A DNA stretch of 64,000 nt from contig CAJOMG010000009.1 in assembly GCA_905235595.1 (NCBI GenBank), positions 44,845 through 108,844 of the forward strand, written 5' to 3'. Positions within the stretch are counted from its first letter, which is position 1, and each line of letters begins with the position of its first letter. Shown one piece after another: positions 1 through 9,583 of this stretch. A program made the translations under genes and the position numbers. Under the pieces are notes generated by a model, which saw only the letters and a list, made by a program, of their open reading frames with translations, was not told where the DNA came from and did no database searches. Source of the stretch: an uncultured Desulfovibrio sp. GTDB taxonomy: Bacteria; Desulfobacterota; Desulfovibrionia; Desulfovibrionales; Desulfovibrionaceae.

Positions 1-477
1 ATACTGATTGCGTAGTTTACCCCAAAAATCCAATTCCCAAGAGGCACTTAAGGCACCTTGGTAGATAGAAGGTGCCCGTGCCAGACCGCTCACATCATAT
101 GGCGCAGTAAGATTGGGTGCACGTTCAGAAGAACTTTCGGATCTAGCGGATGCACTACCGTTTATCAAAGGGGCTAACGCAGCTGTACCCACTCCAGCCT
201 TAGCTGCTGCCGACTCGATGTTGGCCATGGATTCTGCAAGGTCTTGATTGTGCTTAAGGGCTTCTTCAACCAACGCAGTAAGCACGGGATCATTGAAACG
301 ATTCCACCAATCCGTATCTAGAGGCGCAGGCCCCATGTCAACGCTACGCCACTGCTTAGGCAAATCTATCTCAGGACGTTCATAACGCGGCGCCAGCGAA
401 CAAGCAGACAGAAGCCCTATCATTAGCGTCGCAACCCCAAGAACAGCTAAAGAACCGAACGACTTGCCGCAGCTCAT
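1..477 (-). CDS. RND efflux outer-membrane factor lipoprotein (OprM/NodT type), 5' part
   Basis: The first 159 codons are present; the rest lies beyond the left edge. The start shows a lipoprotein signal: hydrophobic stretch, then lipobox LLSAC near residue 26, followed by SLAPRYERPE, the usual opening of NodT/OprM-type factors. WWNRFNDPVL and LVEEALKHNQDL further in are also typical of the family, as is WELDFWGKLRN near the edge. These proteins form the trimeric outer-membrane channel of an RND pump. The ATG overlaps the acrB stop codon (ATGA) and a GGAGGAG Shine-Dalgarno lies inside the acrB end, so translation is coupled. It is the third gene of an acrA-acrB-oprM operon. The assignment is firm; substrate is unknown. 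Confidence 0.9.
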   Translation of the reverse strand, partial: MSCGKSFGSLAVLGVATLMIGLLSACSLAPRYERPEIDLPKQWRSVDMGPAPLDTDWWNRFNDPVLTALVEEALKHNQDLAESMANIESAAAKAGVGTAALAPLINGSASARSESSSERAPNLTAPYDVSGLARAPSIYQGALSASWELDFWGKLRNQY

Positions 478-3400
478 ATCTCCTCCTGTTCATCCCCAAG
501 AAAATCCTTACCTGCATTTGGATCGCTCTTGCCTTGAAGCTTGAGCGAAATGGTCATGATCATCTTGAAGAAAAAAGGTACAAATAACGTGGCAATACAG
601 GTCGCAGCCAACATGCCGCCAATGACCGCCGTGCCTATCGCATGGCGGCTGTTGGCACCAGCACCCGTACTGATTGCCAGCGGTAACACACCAAGAATGA
701 AGGCAAGACTCGTCATGACAATGGGTCTGAAACGCAAACGGGATGCTCTCATGGCTGCCGCATCCAGACTACGCCCACCGCGCCAAGCTTCTACGGCGAA
801 TTCCACGATAAGAATCGCGTTCTTTGAAGCCAAACCAATAAGCGTGACGAGTGCCACCTGAAAATAGACATCGTTGGAAAGTTCACGCAGCCATGTGGCT
901 ACAAAGGCTCCAAATACTCCAAAGGGTACGGCTGTGAGCACGGCCAAGGGCAATGACCAAGACTCGTATTGCGCTGCCAGAATAAGAAAAACCATAACAA
1001 TAGCCAGTGCAAAGATCATCAGAGTATCTGCACTAGCCAGCTTTTCCTGCAGTGACGAACCCACCCAGCCAAGGGCACAGTCTGCCGGCAGAACAGCACT
1101 GGCAGCTGCCTCCATTTGCTTAAGGGTGTCACCCGAGGCGAAACCGGGTGTTGGCGTTCCCATGAGGTGTGCCGCCGGAAAAGCATTGTACCGCTCCACA
1201 ACCTGTGGGGCTGTACGTCTTTCCAGAGTCATGATTGCTGTGAGCGGCACCATCTCACCTTTGCTATTTTTCACATAAACATCCCTGAGGGATTCCGGCA
1301 GAATACGGTAGTCTTCTTCGGCCTGCATACGCACCTGAAAGGTGCGGCCCAAATAGTTGAAGTCGTTCACATAGGTTTGGCCGAAAGCAGCGCCCATGGC
1401 TTCATAGACATCGGAAATGCTAATGCCCATGTCCTTGCAACGCTCACGATCCAGATTGGCATAGAGCTGCGGCGCCCCGGTAGTGAAAAGATTGCGCACC
1501 ATGCCGATGGCAGGGTACTTGGGCGAACCGTCCTCATTGCGGGAGGTCGCCTCAGCTATTACGGCATTGGCATATCTTTCCAAGTCATAGAGCGTGCCCG
1601 CGCCACGCATCTGTATGAAACCCTCAAAGCCGCCCGTAGTACTCATGCCCTGGATGGGAGGCGGTGAAAAGGAAAGTACAAAGGCTTCGGGCTGCCTAGC
1701 ACTGATTGTCATAACCTTAGCTACCACGTCAGTATCAGACTGACCGGGTTCGGTTCTCTCCCTCCAAGGTTTCAACGATGTGAAAAAAGTGGCGTAGTTG
1801 CTCTTGATAGAAAATGAGGTAATATCCAGGCCGTCAATCACGGCTACGTCATTCACGCTGGGCAAAGCCATAGAATAGTCTGTGATAATCTTACCCACAG
1901 CCTTGGTACGTGGAATAGAAGCACCGTCTCCCAATATCGCCAAACCTATAGTATAACCCTGGTCTTCATTTGGCACTAATCCTGTAGGAACGCGCTCCAT
2001 AATAAACACTACAGCGCCTATCATGCAGAAAAAAAGTACCATGGCCCTCAGTGCAGAATTTTTAATAAAGCGCACAGCCCGCAAGTAGCCGTGAGTTATG
2101 CGCCCGAATATGTAATTGAAGCTAATAAAAAATTTAGGCGGTACATAGCCGTGGTGATGCTGCTTAAGCAATAAAGCACAGAGAGCAGGGGTAAGTGTCA
2201 ACGCTACAATACCCGAGAGCACTACAGAAACAGATATAGTAATAGCGAACTGCTTATACATCTGGCCTGCAAGGCCACCCATGAACGACACAGGAATAAA
2301 CACCGCACATAGCACCAGCACAATAGCAATAACCGGCGCCGTCACCTCGTTCATGGCCTTAGCCGTGGCCTCCTTGGGGGGCAAATGTTCGGAGCTCATA
2401 ATACGCTCCACATTCTCCAACACCACGATGGCGTCATCTACCACAATACCAATGGCCAACACCAAGCCAAAGAGAGTAAGCGTATTGATGGAATAGCCCA
2501 AGGCATACATGCCCGCAAATGTGCCAATGACTGATACAGGTACTGCAATGCAAGGGATAAGCGTGGCCCGCCAGTTTTGCAAAAAGATAAAGACCACGAG
2601 AAACACCAACACCATAGCCTCAATGAAGGTGTGGATGACCTCTTTAATGGATTCCATCACATAGTCATTGGTATCCACAACCAGCTTATAGGTCATGCCA
2701 TCAGGCATGGTTTGAGCGATTTCATTGAGACGCCGGCTTACACGCTCGCCGGTTTCGATTGCGTTTGCACCGGGCAAAAGGAACACGGCGCCCATGCGCG
2801 CGACGTTGCCGTTGAACGTCGATTCCACAGAGTAGTCTTTCCCGCCCATTTCAATCCGCGCCACATCCCTGAGGCGCAGCATGGCACTGTTCTCTTCGGC
2901 ACGCACGATGATATTGCCAAATTCCTCCGGTGTGACCAAACGCCCCTGCGTGTCTATTTGCCAAGAGAGTTGTGTTTCGTCGCCCACCGGATTATCTCCC
3001 AGGCGCCCGGGCGCGAACTGCGAGTTCTGCTCACGGATGGCAAGACCGACCTCCGCAGGGGTAAGGCCGTACTTGGCGAGCTTGTCCGGCTTAAGCCAGA
3101 TGCGCATGGAATAATCCATATAGCCGAAAACCGAACAATCGCCTACGCCAGGTACACGCTTGAGCTCGTCCACAACATTCACGTTCATCCAGTTATGGAT
3201 GTATACTGCGTCGTAACGGCCTCCAGGAGACATAAAGGCAAATATCTGCAGTATGGCCGGGGACCGCTTGACAACGGTGATACCTTGTCGTCGTACATCC
3301 TCGGGCAAGAGCGTCTGGGCAAGATTCACTTTGTTGTTAACGTTGACTAAGGCCATATCTGGATTGGTACCCAGAGCAAAAGTCACGTTAATGCTGCCGG

Positions 3401-3677
3401 ATCCCGATCCTGAAGACGCAGAAGAGTTCATATAGAGCATGTTCTCCACGCCGTTAATGTTCACCTCCAACGGTGCTAACACGGTGGAAGCAATTGTTTC
3501 TGCTGAAGCACCGGGATAATTTACTGTCACATTGACTGTAGGCGGAACAAGGTCAGGATATTGGGCGATAGGCAGAGCAATCAGAGCCAAAGCTCCCACC
3601 AGCGTGATGACAATAGAAATGACGGCCGAAAAAATGGGCCGTCGCAGAAAAAAATTAGGTTTAGTAGAAGCGGCCAT
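474..3677 (-). CDS. acrB: RND multidrug efflux pump, inner-membrane subunit (AcrB/HAE1 type)
   Basis: 1067 residues, the normal length for an HAE1 proton-driven drug exporter. It begins MAASTKPNFFLRRPIFSAV, the family pattern of a short cytoplasmic leader and first membrane helix. The proton-relay aspartates are visible in GIVVDDAIVVLENVER and the conserved lysine in GLASKNAILIVEFA. Two large periplasmic loops alternate with two groups of membrane helices. It should export amphiphilic compounds from membrane or periplasm, with the adaptor (3687-4841) and outer-membrane factor (1-477). A 9-base gap separates it from acrA, and an AGGA lies 7 bases before the ATG. Substrates cannot be read from sequence. 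Confidence 0.96.
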   Translation of the reverse strand: MAASTKPNFFLRRPIFSAVISIVITLVGALALIALPIAQYPDLVPPTVNVTVNYPGASAETIASTVLAPLEVNINGVENMLYMNSSASSGSGSGSINVTFALGTNPDMALVNVNNKVNLAQTLLPEDVRRQGITVVKRSPAILQIFAFMSPGGRYDAVYIHNWMNVNVVDELKRVPGVGDCSVFGYMDYSMRIWLKPDKLAKYGLTPAEVGLAIREQNSQFAPGRLGDNPVGDETQLSWQIDTQGRLVTPEEFGNIIVRAEENSAMLRLRDVARIEMGGKDYSVESTFNGNVARMGAVFLLPGANAIETGERVSRRLNEIAQTMPDGMTYKLVVDTNDYVMESIKEVIHTFIEAMVLVFLVVFIFLQNWRATLIPCIAVPVSVIGTFAGMYALGYSINTLTLFGLVLAIGIVVDDAIVVLENVERIMSSEHLPPKEATAKAMNEVTAPVIAIVLVLCAVFIPVSFMGGLAGQMYKQFAITISVSVVLSGIVALTLTPALCALLLKQHHHGYVPPKFFISFNYIFGRITHGYLRAVRFIKNSALRAMVLFFCMIGAVVFIMERVPTGLVPNEDQGYTIGLAILGDGASIPRTKAVGKIITDYSMALPSVNDVAVIDGLDITSFSIKSNYATFFTSLKPWRERTEPGQSDTDVVAKVMTISARQPEAFVLSFSPPPIQGMSTTGGFEGFIQMRGAGTLYDLERYANAVIAEATSRNEDGSPKYPAIGMVRNLFTTGAPQLYANLDRERCKDMGISISDVYEAMGAAFGQTYVNDFNYLGRTFQVRMQAEEDYRILPESLRDVYVKNSKGEMVPLTAIMTLERRTAPQVVERYNAFPAAHLMGTPTPGFASGDTLKQMEAAASAVLPADCALGWVGSSLQEKLASADTLMIFALAIVMVFLILAAQYESWSLPLAVLTAVPFGVFGAFVATWLRELSNDVYFQVALVTLIGLASKNAILIVEFAVEAWRGGRSLDAAAMRASRLRFRPIVMTSLAFILGVLPLAISTGAGANSRHAIGTAVIGGMLAATCIATLFVPFFFKMIMTISLKLQGKSDPNAGKDFLGDEQEEI

Positions 3678-3686
3678 GCGATATTC

Positions 3687-4841
3687 CTATTTGTTATCCG
3701 CTTCGGAAGGCTCTTTACCAGCATTCTGTGCAGACTTGGTTGACTTAATCTTGGAAAGCTCATCCATACTTGGTTGTATGGTTACCGGCATACCGGGTCG
3801 GGCTTTGACAAGTCCCTCCAGTACAATACGTTCCCCCCCCTTGAGACCGGAATCAACCAAGTATTTGTCTCCCACCGTCTCACTCACTACAATGGGTATG
3901 ATGTAAACTTTGTTGTCCTTGTCCACCCCCATGACCATGGGACCCTGCTGGGTGATCATAACACACTTTTGGGGGATGAGAATGGCATTGAGAAGGACAT
4001 CACCATCCATGAAAAGCCGTACATACTGACCTGGCATTATCTGACCAGTACTGTTGTCAAATACAGCACGCGCCTTGATAACCCCTGTAGTAGGCTGCAC
4101 CTGACTGTCAATAAAAGTCACTTTGCCTTCCCCTTGGTACATACTGCCATCCAACAGGCGCAACCGGGCCTTGTAGGTTCCCCCATCAGGAAATCGAAGG
4201 CGCCCTGCTGCTTCAAGCTGCTGCCGCCGCATACGCTCAGGAGCGGCAATGGAAAAATCAATATGCATGGGATCAGTCTGGTTAACATACGTCAGCAAAG
4301 AATTGTTGCTCACCAGGTTGCCCACAGTGAAATTCTCCTTACTGCTGTAGCCGGAAACTGGAGAAATCACCTGGCAGTAATCAAGATTGATCTTGGCAGT
4401 ACGCAGAGCTGCACGGGAGCTGTCATACGCTGCGCGAGCGCTGTCACGCTCTTTCTGGGAAACTGCGTTTTTCTCATACAGAGGACGGACACGACGCCAC
4501 TCGCGTTCGGCATTGTTAAACTGAGCCTGTGCCTGCTGTACCTGCGCCTCATAGGTATCACGCTCGATTTCGAAAAGAACCTGGCCTTCCTTTACAAAAT
4601 CACCTTCTGTGTACAAACGCCTTTCAATAATACCCTGTACGCGTGCACGCACTTCCACGGAACGGGAGCCAGAGGCCTGAGCCTGAAAAGCAGCTGGCCA
4701 GGGAGTATCAGCGGCCTTTACTTCTATTACTGACACCGGCAACGCCATGCTGGGTGCAGTTTTTTTTTCGCTTTTACATGCTACGATGCTGAAACTCAGT
4801 CCCAGCACCCCCAAACAGATCAATAGATGTCTCATTGTCAT
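3687..4841 (-). CDS. acrA: RND efflux periplasmic adaptor lipoprotein (AcrA/MexA type)
   Basis: 384 residues from the preferred ATG at 4841, which has a GGAG about 8 bases upstream. The frame is open further upstream to 4922 but only this start gives a clean lipoprotein signal (MTMRHLLICLG..., lipobox SIVAC). Lipoyl-type half-motifs flank a coiled-coil hairpin rich in Gln and Ala (QVQQAQAQFNNAERE), followed by the beta-barrel segment with IDFSIAAPERM and the membrane-proximal domain ending near VTIQPS. It links the inner pump and the outer channel. It is the first gene of the efflux operon; no regulator gene is adjacent. Confidence 0.93.
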   Translation of the reverse strand: MTMRHLLICLGVLGLSFSIVACKSEKKTAPSMALPVSVIEVKAADTPWPAAFQAQASGSRSVEVRARVQGIIERRLYTEGDFVKEGQVLFEIERDTYEAQVQQAQAQFNNAEREWRRVRPLYEKNAVSQKERDSARAAYDSSRAALRTAKINLDYCQVISPVSGYSSKENFTVGNLVSNNSLLTYVNQTDPMHIDFSIAAPERMRRQQLEAAGRLRFPDGGTYKARLRLLDGSMYQGEGKVTFIDSQVQPTTGVIKARAVFDNSTGQIMPGQYVRLFMDGDVLLNAILIPQKCVMITQQGPMVMGVDKDNKVYIIPIVVSETVGDKYLVDSGLKGGERIVLEGLVKARPGMPVTIQPSMDELSKIKSTKSAQNAGKEPSEADNK

Positions 4842-5000
4842 GCTGAACTCCGAAGAGGCAAATTCGCAAAACCTAACTGCAGGTGAAGCGTGCACCGCTA
4901 ACGCTCCGCCTAAAAAACACAAATTGCTATAAAAGGCAATGGCACCAGAACTGCAGAGGAGCTCTTGTTAAAGCAAGAAATTATCAATAATTACAGACAG

Positions 5001-5029
5001 TTGACTTATCGTATTAAAATATATATAAC
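5001..5029 (+). promoter_or_regulatory. Sigma70-like promoter with no obvious plus-strand gene
   Basis: TTGACT at 5001-5006 and TATAAC at 5024-5029 with an exact 17-base spacer. It points right, into the 3' end of the minus-strand gene at 5054-5683. It may be chance in an AT-rich stretch, or it may drive a short antisense RNA. Confidence 0.3.
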
Positions 5030-5053
5030 ATACTGTATTCATTGAATAAATTA

Positions 5054-5683
5054 TTATTCATCTTTTTCTTGCAAATGATGCCACACTTTCTTTGCCTTGG
5101 CACACGCACTGTTCAAAAAAACCGTCCACCAGACGGCATCCTTTAGCAATTCTACACGCCGGAAACGGTGCTGGTCATTATCTGCCCGCATAACCGTGGT
5201 GTCCAATACCTTTGTCTGACCGCCTTCATCCAGAAATGTGATACGCACTCCGATACGACGCAACGCTTTCAATTCAGCTGGAGAATATTGAGCCGCCACA
5301 CGCGAGGCCACATCCGTCGCCACCTGTGCGCTAGGTTTTTGTCGGGAATACGCTCCAAGATTTTTGACGCTAAAATCAACGATGAGATCTGTTTTTACAA
5401 CATTGGCAAGGTTGATTCGGCTACGATTAATGGCTTTACCCTTACGCAAAACCTTGTAGTAAAATGCCCCACGTTCTTCAGAGGCCGCCAAAATCACTGC
5501 CGTATCACCTGCTGAATGAAACACACCGATGTTAGCCGTGGCACCTGATTCAGAAACAATATCAGCTTTTTCTTCAGCAATGCGACGCGTTAGCCGCCTT
5601 GAACGTCGGCGTGCGTCCAGAAAAATGCCAATAAACGCGGCTATCAAGGCCACGATAATGGTTGTATTTATCATGATGTCCAT
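5054..5683 (-). CDS. Unknown membrane-anchored protein
   Basis: 209 residues. One N-terminal membrane helix (INTTIIVALIAAFIGIFL) is followed by a strongly basic patch (DARRRSRRLTRRI), which by the positive-inside rule places the remaining ~180 residues in the cytoplasm. The rest is a mixed alpha/beta region with no motif I recognise. It starts 12 bases after the XdhC-like gene, so the two are probably co-transcribed downstream of topA. The Shine-Dalgarno is poor (CGGGG immediately before ATG). I assign no function. Confidence 0.7.
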   Translation of the reverse strand: MDIMINTTIIVALIAAFIGIFLDARRRSRRLTRRIAEEKADIVSESGATANIGVFHSAGDTAVILAASEERGAFYYKVLRKGKAINRSRINLANVVKTDLIVDFSVKNLGAYSRQKPSAQVATDVASRVAAQYSPAELKALRRIGVRITFLDEGGQTKVLDTTVMRADNDQHRFRRVELLKDAVWWTVFLNSACAKAKKVWHHLQEKDE

Positions 5684-5695
5684 CCCCGGTGTATA

Positions 5696-6286
5696 TCAAA
5701 TATCAAACCGCAAGCGCATCAGTGTTCCAGCACGTGCCGCCAGAAGTTCTGCAACCACGGCAACAGCAATTTGTTGTGGTCCCTGTGCCCCGATGCGTAA
5801 GCCCATAGGGCAACACACTGCGGCTAGTTCAGCATCAGGAACGCCATCAGTGCGCAGTTCAGCATAAACCTGTTCGCGTTTATTTCTATCTCCCAGCAAG
5901 CCAATGTACTGGGCATGGCTAGTCAAGGACTGTGCCAGGGCATTGCGGTCAGAGCTGTGATCTTCTGTAAAAATAGCTACATAATGTCTACAACCGATAC
6001 CACAGGCCTTCACAAGATTTTCGAAACCAGGCAGAACAACACACTGGCGTGCCATGGGGAAACGCTCGGCATTGGCAAACTCTTCAGTCTCATCAACCAC
6101 ATCCACTACAAATCCGCAGGCATGGGCCAAACGGGCCACCTCCACTGATATCTGACCGCCGCCGCAAAGCAGAAGCACTGGTGACGCTTCTGACAATTCC
6201 GATGCAGAATCAACAGAGACCGTTTCTGAGGAAATATCATCAGGCAGGTGAAGATTTTCTCCTGTTTCAAACAAATCAGGCATCAT
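5696..6286 (-). CDS. XdhC-like Rossmann-domain protein
   Basis: 196 residues from the ATG at 6286 (a second ATG follows directly). AAGGAG sits 5 bases upstream, although the frame is open to 6307. The Rossmann signature of the XdhC C-terminal domain is clear: VLLLCGGGQISVEVARLAHACGF, then the acidic VVDVVDETEEFAN, FTEDHSSDRNAL and YIGLLGDRNKR. The usual N-terminal XdhC domain is missing. XdhC proteins help insert the sulfurated molybdenum cofactor into xanthine-dehydrogenase-type enzymes, but no such enzyme is near. The start overlaps the last 11 bases of topA, so translation is coupled to it. The family call is good; the role is open. Confidence 0.85.
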   Translation of the reverse strand: MMPDLFETGENLHLPDDISSETVSVDSASELSEASPVLLLCGGGQISVEVARLAHACGFVVDVVDETEEFANAERFPMARQCVVLPGFENLVKACGIGCRHYVAIFTEDHSSDRNALAQSLTSHAQYIGLLGDRNKREQVYAELRTDGVPDAELAAVCCPMGLRIGAQGPQQIAVAVVAELLAARAGTLMRLRFDI

Positions 6287-8516
6287 CGCTCTCCTTAACA
6301 TAGCCACACCCTTTGACAGGGCATACTATCCGTATGCCTTCACGCCCTTTCTTTTCCACAAGATAAGGGGAAGCGCAGCGAGGGCATGATTCGGGCACTG
6401 GTTTATCCCAAAGAGCGAAATCACATTGGGGGTAGTGGTCACAGGAATAAAAAATCTTTCCACGTTTGGTACTCTTTTCAACCAGCGTTCCCTTCTCACA
6501 GCGCGGACAAGGTACCCCTGTAGAAAATGGAGCAGCATACTTGCATTCAGGGTATCCCGTGCAGGCAATGAAGCTGCTGCCTGTACGAGATTTCTTGATG
6601 ACCAAATCTTTACCGCACTGTGGACACTGTCCGACCCTTTCGTATTGGGGTTTTTCTGACATGGACAAAACCACATTGCCGTCCTCCGCACGTTCAAAAT
6701 TACTGGTAAAACGGCATTCCGGATAGCCTGAGCAGGCCAAAAAAGAGCCCGCCTTGCCAAACTTTATAAGTAACGGCTTCCCACAGTCAGGACAAAGAAT
6801 ATTCGCGGGTAATCCGCCCTTGAGACTCTTCATGTTTTTGGTTGCAGCAAGCAGGGTGGGGTTGAAGTCCCCAGCAAAATGTCGCAGCAGATCAACCCAT
6901 TTCTCACGCCCCTCGGCCACCTGATCGAGATTCTCCTCCATCTGGGCAGTAAATCCCACATCCATCAGTCGAGGGAAATGTTCTAACAGTTGTCGGCAAA
7001 CCACACGCCCCAAATCTGTAGGTACAAAATGGCGCTCTTGCAAACGCACATACTCGCGATCCTGCAGCGTGGATATAATAGCCGCATAGGTAGAGGGACG
7101 GCCAATTCCCAATTCCTCCAGTTCGCGTACAAGCCCTGCCTCGCTGTAACGTGCCGGAGGTTGGGTAAACTTCTGCTCTTTCTCCACTTTCTCTGGCTGA
7201 AGGATCTGCCCTTCCACCAGCGGCGGCAACTGGGCATCTTCCTCATCGCGGCCACGAGGCATGACAGTCAGGAAACCAGGAAAGAGCAAGCGTTCGCCTT
7301 TGCCTTTCCAAAGCGTTGAGCCACATGCCACGGAAACTGTGGTATCGTGAAAGCGTGCACTCGCCATCTGCGAAGCCACAAACCGTGACCAGATAAGCCG
7401 ATAGATATTATACTGCTCTGGCGACAGATGTGGCTTGACGTCGTCTGGCGTGATAGCCACATCAACAGGGCGAACAGCTTCGTGAGCGTCCTGCGCGCCA
7501 CCTCGCGCTTTGTATATACGCTCCTTCTGAGGTAAAAACTCTTTGCCATACGACGTGTTAATATAATCCCTGGCGGCGGCACGGGCTTCATCTGCTATGC
7601 GGGTGGAATCTGTACGCATATATGTGATGAGTGCCGTTAATCCCCTGTCTCCCAACTCAACGCCCTCATATAGACGCTGGGCAATACTCATTGTCCGCTT
7701 GGCCGTATAGGAAAACCTTTGATTGGCTGTTTGTTGTAATGTAGATGTAATGAATGGCGGTAGGGGGGCACGTTCGCGCTCTTTTTCCTCCACATGTTCC
7801 ACCACAAAGGGTTTACCCTTGAAGTTTTTTTCCACAGCGCTCGCCTGTTCTGCATTACCGATAATGGCCTTTTTGCCGTCTATCCGCACCAATTCGACCT
7901 TAAAGGCTGGTGGCATCTCTGCCCGCAACATGGCATGGAACAACCAGTATTCCTCAGGCGTAAAAGCTTCGCGTGCATCCTCGCGTTCTACAATAAGCCG
8001 CAGGGCCACAGACTGTACCCGCCCTGCGGAAATGCCACGTTTGATAGTTTTCCAAAGCAGAGGAGAGATTTTATACCCCACAAGGCGATCCAGCACGCGA
8101 CGGGCTTGCTGGGCATCGAAGAGGTGAACATTGAGTTCGCGTGGATGGGCAAGAGCTTCCTTCACTGCTCTGGACGTAATTTCGTTAAACTGAATGCGCT
8201 TGATATCCTTAGCTTTGTCACGGATAAGCTCTGCCACATGCCAGGCAATAGCCTCTCCCTCACGATCCGGATCCGGTGCCAAAAAAACGGTATCGGCTTT
8301 TGCTGCTGCTGCACGCAGGTCGTTGACCACATTCTTTTTGTTCTCAATTATTTCATAGTGTGGCGTAAAGTTATTCTCTTCATCCACCCCAAGAGAACTG
8401 GATGGCAGATCACGCACATGCCCAACACTTGCCTGAACCATGTACTGCGGCCCCAAAAATTTCTTGATGGTCTTAACCTTGGCCGGTGACTCAACAATAA
8501 TAAGCTGCTTGCCCAT
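6276..8516 (-). CDS. topA: DNA topoisomerase I
   Basis: 746 residues from the ATG at 8516, preceded by GAGGAAGGA. This start gives the standard opening MGKQLIIVESPAKVKTI; an upstream extension to 8567 is open but unlikely. The TOPRIM metal site is in APDPDREGEAIAWH and the catalytic tyrosine in LITYMRTDSTRI. The C-terminal third carries four tandem Cys4 zinc ribbons (CPDCGK, CPQCGK, CPRCEK, CPRCAS starts), three of the usual C-x-x-C...C-x(4-5)-C form. It relaxes negative supercoils by transient single-strand cleavage. It leads an apparent operon with the XdhC-like gene and the membrane-anchored unknown. Confidence 0.97.
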   Translation of the reverse strand: MGKQLIIVESPAKVKTIKKFLGPQYMVQASVGHVRDLPSSSLGVDEENNFTPHYEIIENKKNVVNDLRAAAAKADTVFLAPDPDREGEAIAWHVAELIRDKAKDIKRIQFNEITSRAVKEALAHPRELNVHLFDAQQARRVLDRLVGYKISPLLWKTIKRGISAGRVQSVALRLIVEREDAREAFTPEEYWLFHAMLRAEMPPAFKVELVRIDGKKAIIGNAEQASAVEKNFKGKPFVVEHVEEKERERAPLPPFITSTLQQTANQRFSYTAKRTMSIAQRLYEGVELGDRGLTALITYMRTDSTRIADEARAAARDYINTSYGKEFLPQKERIYKARGGAQDAHEAVRPVDVAITPDDVKPHLSPEQYNIYRLIWSRFVASQMASARFHDTTVSVACGSTLWKGKGERLLFPGFLTVMPRGRDEEDAQLPPLVEGQILQPEKVEKEQKFTQPPARYSEAGLVRELEELGIGRPSTYAAIISTLQDREYVRLQERHFVPTDLGRVVCRQLLEHFPRLMDVGFTAQMEENLDQVAEGREKWVDLLRHFAGDFNPTLLAATKNMKSLKGGLPANILCPDCGKPLLIKFGKAGSFLACSGYPECRFTSNFERAEDGNVVLSMSEKPQYERVGQCPQCGKDLVIKKSRTGSSFIACTGYPECKYAAPFSTGVPCPRCEKGTLVEKSTKRGKIFYSCDHYPQCDFALWDKPVPESCPRCASPYLVEKKGREGIRIVCPVKGCGYVKESDDA

Positions 8517-8658
8517 TCCTTCCTCAATGATTGCAGATAATTTCCCATACCGAAAAACTTTGAGCACAAAGATTTCACCCTCTCAATCGGATGACAGAGG
8601 CCTCATGCGCCTTAGCTACAACGGCATAGATAGTCAATAGCGTCAAGAACGAAGTATT

Positions 8659-8723
8659 TGTCAAGCCCTGTCCGGCTGGACAGAGACATAAATCTGCGAT
8701 AATAATTAGAAAGAGAGTATAAT
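8659..8723. promoter_or_regulatory. Divergent topA / TraT-like promoter region
   Basis: The 237-base gap between divergent genes holds a TTGACA reading left (complement of 8659-8664) suited to topA, a perfect TATAAT reading right at 8718-8723 suited to the lipoprotein gene (no good -35), and a perfect inverted repeat CTGTCC-GGCT-GGACAG at 8668-8683 between them that could be an operator. No other ORF is seen in the gap. Confidence 0.35.
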
Positions 8724-8753
8724 ATACTTACCCTCAACATTTGTGAGGACTCT

Positions 8754-9395
8754 ATGACGACGTTCCGTTGTCTGGTGTTTTTGCTATGTATTGGCATCTC
8801 TCTGCTGCCCGCTTGCGTACGTCAAAAATCTTCTGCGGTTGATACGGAAGTACTGCGTCAAGGGCAACTGAAAGCACCGCAGCAAGATGTGAACATTGCT
8901 CCTTTAGTTTATGTCAATGTACGCGACAATACCAATCGTCGCGCTACAACTCTGCGCTCCCAGACTGAAGCCGGCCTTGGTCGCATGGGGTATACTATCG
9001 TGCATACTCCCAGCGAGGCAGGTTATATTCTCCAGATTGTAGTGTTAGCTGCCGGGATCACATCTCAAGAAAAGGCCCGAGCCGTTATCAACAGTGGATA
9101 TGGCTCGCCTTCGGTACTTTCCGGCGATGGGGGCACTGCACTTGTGGCAGACGTTCTCTTGGTGCAACGGCAGGTACCAAGCTCTAAAAGACCCAGCAGG
9201 GTTAAGCTAAAAAATATTTCCAGACGAAATGCCGTTGCCAATAGCCAGATGCGCATAGGGTTGCTTATTCACAAGGAAGTCAATCTCGAAGAAGGGCTTA
9301 CCTCCTTTATGATGGAGACCCTAGCCAAGGAGCTGGCAGACGCTCTTCGCAAGGCCGATGGAGAGACATCTCCAAAAGATGCACAGCGTCCATAG
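8754..9395 (+). CDS. TraT-like outer-membrane lipoprotein
   Basis: 213 residues. N-terminal lipoprotein signal ends in lipobox LLPAC at about residue 20. The body matches the TraT complement-resistance family: VYVNVRDNTNR, TEAGLGRMGYTIV and the glycine-rich amphipathic stretch around SGYGSPSVLSGDGGTALVADVLLVQR. In plasmid TraT this lipoprotein causes surface exclusion and serum resistance; chromosomal copies in free-living bacteria have no settled role. It stands alone, divergent from topA, with a perfect -10 upstream at 8718. The C-terminal tail (KADGETSPKDAQRP) is probably disordered. Confidence 0.82.
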   Translation: MTTFRCLVFLLCIGISLLPACVRQKSSAVDTEVLRQGQLKAPQQDVNIAPLVYVNVRDNTNRRATTLRSQTEAGLGRMGYTIVHTPSEAGYILQIVVLAAGITSQEKARAVINSGYGSPSVLSGDGGTALVADVLLVQRQVPSSKRPSRVKLKNISRRNAVANSQMRIGLLIHKEVNLEEGLTSFMMETLAKELADALRKADGETSPKDAQRP

Positions 9396-9526
9396 GCGTA
9401 TTGCCTCATGCACGGGTACTATAAAGGAACAGTGCTCCCCCACTATGCTGCAAACAAATCGTCATTTTTTCGACACTGTCTCCGATTTCAATCATAATCT
9501 ACTGAATTTATATAATTATTTACTTC

Positions 9527-9541
9527 TGGCATCCGAGTTGC
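9527..9541 (+). promoter_or_regulatory. Sigma54-type (-24/-12) promoter
   Basis: CTGGCATCCGAGTTGCT has GG at 9528-9529 and GC at 9540-9541 with exactly 10 bases between, and TTGC at the -12 element. The predicted start site is about 12 bases downstream, about 30 bases before the ATG at 9584. Sigma54 promoters in this group often serve flagellar and envelope genes. Confidence 0.65.
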
Positions 9542-9583
9542 TTTATCCTGACTGCGGGGGTACTTGCTCCGCAGGAGGAAACT

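Noticed and set aside
2577-3350. 257-codon plus-strand frame inside acrB
   Set aside because: It lies fully opposite a strongly conserved RND pump gene and has no recognisable sequence.
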